Assembly (NCBI RefSeq): GCF_031877795.1 | Contig: NC_133955.1 | Span: forward strand, 2,914,001-2,978,000 | Origin: Strix aluco | Taxonomy: Eukaryota; Chordata; Aves; Strigiformes; Strigidae | Direction of reading: 5' to 3' | DNA: 64,000 bases | Shown here: positions 1 through 12,100 of the stretch, piece by piece | Layout: each line of letters starts with the position of its first letter | Numbering within the stretch: the first letter of the stretch is position 1 | Program-made: the position numbers and the translations under genes | The notes under the pieces: model-generated | What the model saw: the letters and a program-made list of their open reading frames with translations, nothing else | What the model was told of the DNA's origin: nothing | Database searches by the model: none

Positions 1-1840
1 GACCCCGTCTCCAGGGTGGGAAAATGGCAGCTGCTCATGTGAAGACGGGAGTTGTGGGGTGTCTGGTTAAATTCAGGTATCCTGCCACGTATTTAGTGTG
101 TCAGCAGCATCACACTGGGATGCCCATCCACAGTGGAACGGGAAGACTCCGTGTTCTGTCCTCTTCCTTAGGTGAAAGCCGTGATCCTAGGCACTGGATT
201 TAATTGCATTAAAACAGTTGCATTCATTGGTTTTCTTGAAGGCTTCTCACTTCAAGTTAAATCTTTGTGTAGACAAGTCCTATACATCAAAAAGTCTTAA
301 ACACCTGTTTTTTCTGCATTTCTATCATCCCACCATACACAAGCTTCGCTCCTTAAACCACTTGGAACATAGGAAAAACATTGTGTCAGGCCAACAATCC
401 ATCTAATCCAATGTCCAGTCAGCAGCAGTGACTAATAGAAGATGCTAAGGAGAATAAAAACTATAGAGTAAGAGGTATAGAAGTACCTCACATCTTGATT
501 ATTTTCCTTTATATTTCAAAGATTTAGGAAAAAAAAATGAAGGAAATGTGGAACTTCAGAAAAATGACTTTGGATTCCCCTTGAGGTGACATTTCTTTTG
601 ATGCCCTTGTTCTCAGGTACGTGGCATATTGTTTTGGTGTTTTGTTTTCAGGCAAAAACCTATTAGCTCAAAAATAAAGCTAAGGCACTGTTAACATTTA
701 AATGCTAAAGGAAAAGTAAAGTCTAAGCATCAGGCTGCCTAAAGTTTGGAATGACACGCCCAGGCACGTAACATCTATAACAGAGAATGCCATGCAAAAT
801 ACAGATTTCTCTTTCAAACTCCCAATTTACTCATACAAGAGACAGGATTGTGAAGTTATATTCATTACTATTTTTAGTCTTAAAGTTGTCTTAAGTTTAC
901 AGACTTAAAATGGAAGCCAACATTAGAGAGTAAACGTTGTACTTAGCTTAAAAATGAAAGCTTAAGGGTAAGAAAGCAAGCAACTTTAATTCTATCACTT
1001 TACTCACTACATCCCCTGTTAGACACCTTTATCTGCTACCTAACATCTTCCTTACAAGCAGCTGAACCTTTAATTTTATGAGGATGTAACTGTACATTCT
1101 TTTCAAGGATTATCAGTTAGAGCTGGCTTTGGTTACCTCCCAGGAGCATGCCAGAGCTCATTTGTTCTTGCCTGAACCACTAATATTCTAGCCTTAAAAG
1201 CAGCACAAACACAAGTCACCAGTTTCTGGCAAATGAACAATTCTCATTATGCGTTGTTATGCATCATGTGATGCATCTATCCATCTACCTATCAGCCTGG
1301 ATTTCCACAAGCTCTCCTAGACATGTGTGCTGGCCTGGTCAGCCAAAAGATACAGCCCAGGTCTGCTGGGACCAAATACCTGCCGTGTGCAGTAAGTCCA
1401 TGTCAGAAGAGTGCTGAGCGCTCTTAAGTGAGATGCAAAAGAGCTGATCAGCTCTGATCTGTTGCAAGATTCACCCACTTTTGTTTCAACTTCTTTTTCC
1501 CTCCCATGAGACTTTCTAGTCTTAGTGCCTTCTATCCCTTTCTTCCTTTCCTCTTTCTCCTTTCTTTCAGTCTCTCAATGCCCACCTCCTAAAACCTCTC
1601 AGTGCTGCACTCCTTCCTGTTTTGTCTGAACATTATTTTGTTTTTCTCACGTACTGTTTGATCTTTGCCTGGATGCCCTTGGATCTGTACTCTTTATTAT
1701 TTGCTCTTCACCGTTGTCCTACTTCATATTCCATTTACAGTCTCCAGTTTCAACTATGCTAAAACACTTCCTGTACTCTTCTCACCAGTGTAAATGTAAG
1801 GGAATACCAACAGTAAAATGGCATAAAACACAGGGGTGAG
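1..1840. other. Non-coding DNA upstream of DRAM2 coding exon 1
   Basis: No coding frame longer than chance, RNA gene or recognisable repeat is visible in this stretch. It is AT-rich and of ordinary single-copy appearance. Because the first DRAM2 coding exon begins after a splice acceptor at 3003-3004, this stretch may be a DRAM2 5' intron, and the non-coding first exon and promoter may lie here or left of the window. I could not pick out a non-coding exon with confidence. Confidence 0.5.
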
Positions 1841-1844
1841 TATA

Positions 1845-2178
1845 GCCTAGAGAAGAGAAGGCTCAGGTGGGATCTCACCTCCCTGCCTGGAGGGAGGGTG
1901 CAAAGAGGAGGGAGCCAGGCTCTTTTCAGCGGTGCCCAGTGCCAGGCCCAGAGGCTGTGGGCACAAACTGCAACATGGGAGGTTCTGTGGGAACATCAGG
2001 AAACACTTTTTCACCATGAGGATGACTGGGCACTGGCACAGGTTGCCCAGAGAGCTTGTAGTATCTCCATACTTGGGAGATACTCAAAAGCCGCCCTGCA
2101 CAACGGGCTCTGGGTGGCCCTGCTTGAGCAGGGGGTTGGACAGGACCTTCAGAGGTCCCTTCCCACCTCAGCCATGCT
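1845..2178 (+). mobile_element. Old CR1 LINE 3' fragment
   Basis: A diverged CR1 3' region in sense orientation. Landmarks are the pieces derived from 'ggagaagaggctcaggtggga', the 'cactggcacaggttgcccagagagct' stretch and the terminal block around 'gggttggacaggacctt'. The final 8-bp repeats are lost. It is more diverged than the CR1 copies to its right, so it is an older insertion. No intact protein is encoded. Confidence 0.75.
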
Positions 2179-3004
2179 GGGACTCAACTCTCTTGAACTT
2201 TGTATTTGAGACCGATGGAAAATCACTTCCTTCTGGCAGCAAGAGGAGAGAGGAGTCACAGTTCTTTCTGTGTGAGGTCACCAGGGTGACGCAGCTGCAC
2301 ATTGATGTCAGGCTGGGACTTACGGAACCGCGTAGTGTGAGTACAGAGTTAGCCACTTCACTGTAAATGGACCTTTTCCATGGTAGCTGCTCTACTGCCA
2401 CCAGCAATAAGTAGCCCTTGAGTTTGAAGGCTGTGGCAGTCAGCTCTTGCTCATAGATATCGTGAGCTTATTTAAGTGATGCTTATAAAATGTTGAGTCA
2501 CACAACAAGACAGGTAGTAAATGAGTGCAGATATTAAAGTAATTTTAGGTCATTTCCTCCATGTCTGCCCAGCTGATTGTTAATGGAGGTTAGAGGCTCC
2601 ACAACAGCCACTATCACTTAAGCTGTCACTACTGGGACGTGTTCTCTGTCAGCCTCACTAATTCTGACGTGGTGTTATGACACAAGGGTAAGAAGAAAAT
2701 GGAGTCAGTTATTCACAATGACCCACTTGACCTTATTCTGGGAGCAACAAATGTGAAGACATGTAGTAAAGTGACACTAGTGGTTTCTTTTCTCATGATC
2801 TTCTAAGAATTTCCAAATGAACATTTCCAGATGTTATTTCTGCTTATTTATGATTGCTTCTGTGCTGTGAAGTTGAATGTTCACTTAGGGTTTGCAGGAC
2901 AGGACTGAGAGCAATATCAGATTGCTGTACTTGAAGCAGCTTGCCTCAGGAAAAGCAAAACCTTTGTGAAATCTTAGCAAACCTTTGTATTTGATTCCCC
3001 ACAG
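2179..3004. other. Intronic or 5' flank DNA ending in a splice acceptor
   Basis: Nothing recognisable is present except the last bases, where a pyrimidine-rich tract runs into a CACAG acceptor (AG at 3003-3004). That acceptor implies at least one upstream non-coding DRAM2 exon. Confidence 0.5.
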
Positions 3005-3162
3005 TGTTCGGAGTTAGAAGTCAGCCCTGAAATGTGGTGGTTTCAGCAAGGCCTCTCTTGTTTGCCTGTGGCTTTGGTTGTTTGGTCAGCTGCATCTTTT
3101 GTGTTTTCATACATTACTGCTATCACCCTGCACCACGTCGACCCTTTGGTGCCCTACATCAG
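3005..3162 (+). CDS. DRAM2: DRAM2 coding exon 1 with 27 nt of 5' UTR
   Basis: The exon starts after the AG at 3003-3004; the coding part begins at the ATG at 3032 and ends at 3162 before a GT donor (AG|GTCAGT). It encodes residues 1-43 and two bases of codon 44. It carries membrane segment 1 and the following H-H-V-D-P luminal stretch. The start is chosen because M-W-W-F-Q-Q is the conserved family N-terminus. Confidence 0.93.
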
Positions 3163-6100
3163 GTCAGTAATGCTCATACACTTCCCCTGTTAATTGAATT
3201 GGCTTCTCACTCTTCTGAATTGTTACCCAACTCCAAACTTGAAACAGCAGTTCTCACCTAACAGCTCCAGTTCTAAAGTTACTAACTGCTTATAGTTACT
3301 GGTGTGTAACTCTATTTAAAGCTATCTATTTTTGTGCAAAAGTCTAACCTTTAGGCTGTGGCTCTGTGAACGTATCCTTAAAATGATGATGAACAGGAAA
3401 ACTGGGGGTGCCTCTCCAACCCTCTCTTGAGAGTAAAGCATCTTGCTGTCACCAGGTTTCATTGCACCAGTAAATCTGTACTATAATCTATCACAGAATC
3501 ACAGAATTGTCTAGGTTGGAAAAGCCCTTGAAGATCACCCAGTCCAACCACTGACCTAACACTGACAGCTCCCAACTACACCATATCCCTAAGTGCTAAG
3601 TCAACTTTACTCTTAAACACCTCCAGGGATGGGGACTCCACCACCTCCCTGGGCAGCCCATTCCAACGCCTGACTACCCGTTCTGGAAAGAAATACTTCC
3701 TAAGAGCCAGTCTAAACCTTCCCTGGCGCAATTTGAGGCCATTCCCTCTTGTCCTATCACTTGTTCCTTGGTTCAGGAGACTCCTCCCCCCTCTCTGCAC
3801 CCTCCTTTCAGGGAGTTGCAGAGGGCCAGGAGGTCTCCCCTCAGCCTCCTCTTCTCCACACTAAACCCCCCCAGTTCCCTCAGCCGCTCCCCATCAGACC
3901 TGTGCTCCAGACCCTGCACCAGCTCCGTTGCCCTTCTCTGGACACGCTCGAGTCATTCAATGGCCTTTTTGGAGTGAGGGGCCCAAAACTGAACCCACTC
4001 ATCGAGGGGCGGCCTCACCAGTGCCAAGTACAGGGGCAGGATCACTTCCCTGTCCCTGCTGGCCACGCTATTTCTGATACAAGCCAGGATGCCATTGGCC
4101 TTCTTGGCCACCTGGGCACACTGCTGGCAGTAAATCTGTACTATAATCTAATCTATAGTCCCAACTGCATTGCACCAGGGCTGTCGCTATGACCTCAGTT
4201 TTGGTCTTTCAGTTTTCCAGCTGCTTCATTTTTCCAGTTTTAATACTCTTTATTCACCTCTTGTGGAATCAAGATCAATACAAAAGGAATAGTTATACCA
4301 AGTATGTTCATTCCCTGTTGTAAGGATAGCATGTCTTTCCCATGCTTATTTCCACAGCTCTGGAAACTAGCACAGTATAGTTTGAATAATGAAAAAATCA
4401 GTGAAAAATATCTGGGAGGGTTTTTTCACAAACCTGTTTCTTATGGTTCCTTTGTAGACTGAAATAAGTAAAGTTGTGTTGCAAGTATTTTTAGTGCAGA
4501 TAGATACATATCACCACATTTATCTCTTCCAGTGATACGGGGACAATACCTCCTGAAAGATGCTTATTTGGGATCATGTTAAATATTTCAGCTTTCTTGG
4601 GTGAGTATAGAAAGCTGTCCTTGGTGAACTGCAGGCAGTTCTGGAATGCACACAGTTTTAAACAATTTAATTTCCGTATTCAGTTCATTAGACAGCCTGT
4701 AATTCTCGGTAAAAAACTAAATTCTAAGCAATCAATCTTAATTATCTTAAGCAATTGAGAGGAAAGTGCATGGCAGTGATGTTATCCACAAAGCTAGCAT
4801 GACAATTGCAGATTCCAGGAAGCCAAAAATGTGTTTAAAAATCCCAGTAGGCTAGTAAGAGAAACAGAAATGCAAATTCAAGGCATTCACCTTGTGCAGC
4901 AGTTATGGAGAGGGGGTGAAAAACAACCTAGTATGTCTTTCAAATGAAAGAAATCAGAAAAATCTAGTAAATCTAGGGAAAAAAAATCAGAAAAATCTAG
5001 TAGGTTGACTTGTTTACCATTATATTATTTAGTTTTGAGTTCCGGATCCTCAGCTTTCCTGTTTCAGTGTACCATAAAACAGTTTTTGTGTTTTAAATAG
5101 TTGCCTCTGTTGTTCAGCATCTTCCCAGTTAAAAAAGGACAGTCTGCTCATCAGCTGAAAATGTCACTGCATTTGGGTTCTTCATTAACAGGTATGGCTA
5201 CCATGTATGTCCGTTATAAACAAGTTTACGCTTTGAATCCAGAAAGAGCCAAGATCATCAAGCTTAATAAGATTGGCCTGACACTAGGACTGATGAGCTG
5301 TTTTGGACTTTGCATTATTGCAAATTTCCAGGTTTGTGCTTTGCTTGCAATGTCCTGAAGCTGTCCAGAGTTGTGTGTGTGTTTGTTTACTGACATATTT
5401 GATAAAATGTGGCTTTACTGAAAACGAAACATTTTAGGGCAAACCTGTTTTTTGTCAAATTCCCTACAGAAAACCATTAATAAGCTAAGTTTCAGTTTAG
5501 AATTTCTTACTCATTTCCTACTTGCTTTATCCACTGGGATTTGTGAGAAGCCATTCATGAAATTCCAAAACATTAAGAAACCCATAAGTTTTGTAGAAAG
5601 CAAACTCATCTTGGATCTCTTTATAGGACATTTGAAAGCTCTAGCTCCAGATCAAAAGACCACAACTGTATTGTGTTTTGACTCAGGAGAATCAGGTATC
5701 AAATAGTAAAAACTTGTTACAACTAGAAGTAAAGCCAACAAAAACACCCAACCCCACAAGAAGTCCAGCTCTGACAAATCTGCTCTCTTAGGTATATTTT
5801 CCTTCAAACCCACACAATTGTTAAGAACACTGCAGTGTTTGTTAACCAGCTTTTGAATTTCTCCATCCCAGTGTCTCTATTTTTTTTCCTCCCCAATACT
5901 TCCTACCCCCTCCAAAAAAAAAAAGTGATATTCTCACATATCACACCATCAGCAGCGCCGCATCTACATCGTTGGCTGTTACATGCGAGACAGTTGTACA
6001 ATTGCCAGCCTCATCATATTAATTACCCGCTGGGTTTTGGGGGATCTGTAATGGTGCCTTTAGCCACTAGAGGCTGCAGTGTCACCTTGGTCTCCTGACG

Positions 6101-9100
6101 GATTAGGACCAGGGAAAAGCGAAGAGGAAAAGCTCCTGGAAAGCTCCACCTTTATCCCTTCTTTTCCCCTAGCACAGCTCTCCAAGTGCTTCAGCAGTCC
6201 CTGTCTTACAAACCTCAGCACACTCATTTTGGGGTTGGTTATTTTAGAGGCCTCAATCTATTTAGTTTTCTCTAGAGCTCTGGCTCTACCCAGAGGTCAG
6301 AGCCTCCCCTACCACACCCACCATGCAAAAGCCTCCAGCCTATGTTCAACCCCATGATTTCCCTCCACCACTGGTCAGGAGAGGGTATGTCTACTTTCTG
6401 TAGATTTCAAGATAATCAAAATATAGAAGGTGCATGTTAATTTGTTAACTGATTTGTGTAACATTTAATCTAGAGGAAGACCAAAATTGAAAGTGAGATA
6501 CCTGCGTATCCAAGTGATGGTGAGGACTAGTTGAGGGCCACCCCAGAGACAAAAGGCATGAAAACCCTCTGGAATCCACTAGTTACCAAAGACAACTGAA
6601 GTGTGAAAATATACAGAGATGAACAAAGGGGATACGGGAACAGCCATCACGCAGAGAGCTCTCGCTGCTGGGAGTCAAAGCAGCAGCACAGGGCTCATCC
6701 CCATGGGAGGTTTAATTCATGCTGTTCAGCCAGTCCTATTGCTTTATTCTATTGATTTCCTCTCACGTGGGGCAAAGATTTCTCTCTGATGACCCCTCAT
6801 CACTGAACAGCATGTGATTTCAGAGCACACGCCTTTGCAACGTGCTTATTCACTACTTAAATATAAATTCCCACCTTTGTTATCCTGTGGATGCAGCACT
6901 TCAAATTCATTTGTGCGCACGGAGATCGCGAGGAAGGGGTGACTGCAATTCCTGATCTTACAAGTTACTCAGTAAAATACACAGACAGTCTCATGCTTTA
7001 GGGCATGAAAGATCACCTGCACGATTGCCAGGCCTTGCATTGCACAATTGGCAAGATAACACTTCTACTTTCTGTCTTTGGGTACTGGGAGGAGAGGATT
7101 GAACACAATGTGATATTGCAGGGCATAAATTTTAAGTTGGGTTATTTTTCTTGGAATAACTCATAGTTTTAATGATTTTTACTGCTTGGCAGGTGATTCT
7201 CCTATAGTGTTTTTTAAGTTAAGAGGTATTACTGCTTCATTCAACCTTGTTCCCTCTGAGTATTCAAATACACTAATTTGACAAACAAGGCTTATTCAAA
7301 CTAGAGTAATTCAGAGAAGCACTAAATCTCATTATTTTTAATCCCATTTTGGGTACTAGAACTGTGTTGTTTATCCTGTATTGCATTGACTTTCATAGAT
7401 ACACAGATTCCTGGGATAGAAATGCTGAGCCTGTTGTCACTCTCGTTACCTGCCCAACTGCAGGGTTTCCGTCATCCAGTTTCTGTATTAATGTCCATTA
7501 TGGCTAATGAGAACAGCTCGTATAAATTCCTGTAGTTAAGATATAGCTGTGACCTGTAACTTAGCCACAAGACCTTAAACAAAAGCAGCAACACAGAGGG
7601 CTGGCAGGTGCTGGCTGCCAGCTGACTCTGGATGGGGTTTCCAAGAAAAATCTCCTAAGTACTAGCACGTTCCAGAACTGCTTAGCTTGGGATGTGAGAA
7701 CGTAGTGGAGTGGGTGGAGTGCCAAAGGTTTACAGAAGAAAATTGTTCTCTGCGTTTAAAATGAAACGAGGTTCTGTACAAGCAGTGCTTTCTTTCCCCA
7801 GAAATGTATTCTGTACTACATACACGTGCTTGGAGCCTGCCTGACATTCGGAGTAGGGGCCATTTATATGCTGGTTCAGACCGTCCTATCCTACCTGATG
7901 CAGCCAGAAGTTCACAGCAAAGACATCTTTTGGATCCGTCTGACCGTGTTGCTCTGGTGTTGCTCAAGCATTGTGAGCAGTATCCTTTTGCTGTGCAGTG
8001 TCACCATAAAACAGAGCAGCCTTCACAAACGACAGGATTTGCATCTACATTAATTTAACCCACCAGTGTGAAAGGCTGTGCAGCAGAAGGCCTGTCATCT
8101 TTACACGTACAGCTCGTATCCTGCTATCTGTTTGTGCTCTGTATTGCAACCTGGGAACTTCAGGAAGAAGGGAACCATCAGGTTAAGCCCACAAGTGAGT
8201 CACTGGATAATAAAAAAAGGTAAGAAAGAGGGATGGTTACCCCCCTTTCTCCTCTCCTTTCCTTCTGCACACCAGCGACTGAAAATGGCAAAATAAGAGT
8301 TTATCACAGAGAGATCTGACTGTAGATAATGAAAGATGGGGAGAAAGGCAAGTGAACTTCAGAGATGGGTGGTTTTAGTGGGGGGGAGGGGGAAAGCCAG
8401 GTAAGAAATAATAGTGTCTGTTCCCTGATGCCAGGAATGCTGCAGCAAGTTTTATAGCTGGATACAACAAAAAGAGAAGCACAGAATGTAGCATAAGAGA
8501 ACATAGTACTAACCTAACTGTGTGCAGCAGTGCTGCACTGTGTCGGGTGGCTCCTAGAGCAAGTTTAAAGTGATGGCATTTGTCAGAGAAACAATTCTGG
8601 AGCATATTGCCAACGTTGAGTCAAGAGAGACATTTGACTTCTGACCTCACCTGCCCATCCTACAGTTCAAAAGACAAGACACTTCTGACCAGCATTCCCT
8701 ACAGCCTTCCCTTGGCTCTGGAATCCATCAACTCCCTTAACTTTGAATTCTGAGTGCTGGAAGCAGCTCTGGGCTTTACAGAAATATTGGCAAACCCATC
8801 CAGAAAGAGAGGCCTTTTCCCCTGTCCGGAGTCACTTAACAGTCAGGAAACTGAACCATAGCAGTTCCTCTGCTCACCCCAATGCACCTAAACATTGTAT
8901 TTTGAAAATTATGACTCAGTTTTGTGTCAAACAGGACCACAGCACTAAAGCTTTCTAATTTACATCCCAAAAGACAAGAGTGCAAAAATCATCGCTTAAA
9001 TGCTGTCCCATCTGCAGCTGAATCAAGGCCACCAGTTTAATCCCCACCAATTCCACTTATTTCCAGGCTGGCAGCCAAAACCAATACTAAACCATACGCC

Positions 9101-12100
9101 CCATTTCCCAGGGACGGAGCATCTCGCTGAGCTCCCATTCCTGCTACTGCAAGATTATATCATCTGAACCAGTCAGATGAGAAGCCATGGTCAGGGCACA
9201 GGCTGGTTATCTGTAAAGAAGCGAGAAGGACCCTTACCTGCTGAGGAGGAAGCCATCTGCAAGACTTCGAGAATTGCTGTCCTTGCCAGAAATTTTTGGT
9301 GCTAACAAAGAACAGGATTTTCAGCTTTGAACAGTTAGGAGCCAAATACAATTGGGGAAGACTAAAATGGAACAATATGATCTGCTGCAAGTTAAGAGCC
9401 TTTTACAGATGGCAGAAAACCACAAACCCCAAGTCTGGAGAGGTTTTTGAACCACCGTGGTCTAACCAAAATTAGAGGGAAGTAAAGCTGTAGAAATAAT
9501 GATACACATACATATGTATGGAAGGGGAAGAAAAGGGCAATTGTTGGAGTATTTTCTGAATTAACAGCTCATAATGTAATAAGGGCAAGATAGTAACAAG
9601 GAGAAGTCTGTGGCTGTAGGTGAAATGGTTGTAACTGGTACTGGAGGGCAGAAGGAGATAGCATTTTGTATCAGCAATAGTGTGGCCAGCAGGACTAGGC
9701 AAGTGATTGTCCCCCTGTACTCGGCACTGGCGAGGCTGCACCTTGAATACTGTGTCTGGTTTTGGGCCCCTCACTTGTAGTGCAAAGACACTGAGGTGCT
9801 GGAGCGTGTCCAAGAAGGGCCACGAAGCTGGTGAAGGGTCTAGAGAACAAGTTCTGTGAGGAGCGGCTGCGGGAGCTGCAGTTCTTTAGGTCTGGAGAGA
9901 AGGAGGCTCAGGGGAGACTTACTGCTCTCTACAACTACCTGAAAGGAGGTTGTAGTGGGGTGGGGGTCAGTCTCCCGAGTAACAAGCGATAGGATAAGAG
10001 GAAACAGCCTCAAGTTGCACCAGGGAAGGTTTAGATTGGATATTAGGAAAAATGTCTTCACCAAAAGGGTTGTCAAGCACTGGAATAGGCTGCCCAGGGA
10101 AGTGGTGGAATCGCTGTCCCTGGAGGGGTTTACAAGACATGTCGATGTGGTGCTTAGGGACATGGGTGGAACTCGGCAGTGTTGGGTTAATGGTTGGACT
10201 CAATGATCTTAAAGGTCTTTTCCAACCTAAATGATTCTCTGATTCTATAAAAATACTCCTGATCCTCTGCTGGAATGAAACAGCAGAATAGCCAACACAG
10301 AAAGAGCAAAGCAGTTAATTACCCGCTCTGCAATAAGGGGAGGATGGGAGATGGTTATTTTTGCATCACAATGATTAAATTCTTTCCATTGCAATAGTAA
10401 CTCAGGCAGGTAACTAACAGCTACTAAAGCTGTACATTTTAATTAGCAGAGAATTGGGTATCTTGCATTCAGATTGGTAACCGGAGCTCCCTGGACCACT
10501 CACATCAATTTTTCAATAAGCTTTGGAAGTCTGGCTTTTCAAAGACGTGTTTGTGCCAGTGAGTTCAGCCTTGTTCACCACCAGAATTAATCTTTCACAT
10601 CAGGAGGCTCTTGATGTTTAATCTCATTAACGATTGAAGAAGTTAATAACTTAATCCTATGAAAATCAGATCTTTGGTAACTTAATGCTCCAAGTTTCAT
10701 TACACAAGCAGTAGCAGTGATGCAGCATATCTTCCCTCTGTAAGATGTGGATCTCAATCACTCTAGAAAGCACCCAGGTCTCTGAGCAAATGAATCGTTG
10801 TCATGTGGGGTTTTTCCTTGGCTGCTGTACCAAAGCAGTTATCAAACCGTGAGTGAACTAAGAGGGAGACAGAAAAGCAAATAACCCTCTCTGCTGCAAA
10901 TGAGACAGTATTCCAACCTGTAACCCACATACCAAGAATTCAAGGTGGTTGAGAGGTTGAAAAGCAATCAGAGAAAGAGGTCTAGATGCTATTAGCCTGG
11001 AAAATACCACTAAAAAAAATTCAAAACGCCAAGTAAGTATTCACATTTGATTATAGTTTAAATAAGGACACTATGTTTGCTCAAGGGGGTATAACAAGAT
11101 GCAGCATACAGAGAACAAAGCTAATCGATTTAGATTAGAATTAACCTTTTCATGTGACAATAACTAGTCAGTTGGAACACCCTACCAGTCGGCAGGAATG
11201 CTGTGACCGTGTCACCATTACTGCTCATTATGCTGAGGAGACCTCATGGAAAACACGCAGAGAGCTCCTTACAGCCTCAGCTTGACACAATCCAGAGCCG
11301 AGTCTGAAATTTCCAAGTCGCTCATTCTTGGTCTTGAATCTTCCTTAAGATATTTCTTTACAGTGTTTGTCTCCTCAGTTGTCTTATACAGTGGCCTGTA
11401 TGGAACAAATCTGGTGCAGAAGTTGCACTGGGACCCTCAGGAGAAGGTAAGTGATTGAGTGGAGAAAATAAACAGAGAACAAAAACCAGCTACGTTATTT
11501 GCAGTGACCAGTGCGTCTGGGCACTTGCTGCAGTTGCGCACACGTACGTGGGATGGGGGAGGACAAGTGAGCTTTACCAGTTGAGCCAGGATGCAGCTAC
11601 TCGCTGAAGTTACTGCTCTGAGCAAAACAATGGCAGCTTCAAGCGTTATTGTAAATTAATCTCACTCACGGGCAGTAATTGAACTGCCCTAAGGAGCTGT
11701 CAAACCACCAGCCTGTCTGGTCTGTGCTGGTCAGCAGTTCCCTTCACTGTTAAATGGCTTTAAACTGCAACAGGGGAGGGTCAGACTGGACATGAGGAAC
11801 AAATGTTTCCCAGAAAGAGTGGTCAGAGAGTGGAATAGGCTGCCCAGGGAGGGGGTGGAGTCCCCATCCCTGGGTGTGTTTAAGGGTCGTTTGGATGAGC
11901 TGTGGGGGGATGTGGGGTAGGGGAGAACTTTGTAGAGTCGGGCTGAGGGTTGGACTCGATGATCCCGAGGGGCTTTGATTCTGTGATTCTATGATACAGC
12001 GTAACAGTAAACAAGGAATCTCAGGTGCCAGCTGGCTGTGGTGAAGCCGAGCTCCTGCCTGCGGCCAGGTGGGTGTCAGGGGGGTCAGGAGGAGAAACAG

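Noticed and set aside
1..3004. CEPT1 or another upstream gene sharing a promoter with DRAM2
   Set aside because: CEPT1 is expected upstream of DRAM2 from synteny, but no CEPT1 exon or CpG-rich promoter is visible left of 3005, so it must lie outside the window.
7804..8058. Alternative-frame proteins over DRAM2 exon 4
   Set aside because: The frame giving the DRAM membrane segments is the one joined by splice phase to exons 3 and 5; the others are shadows.
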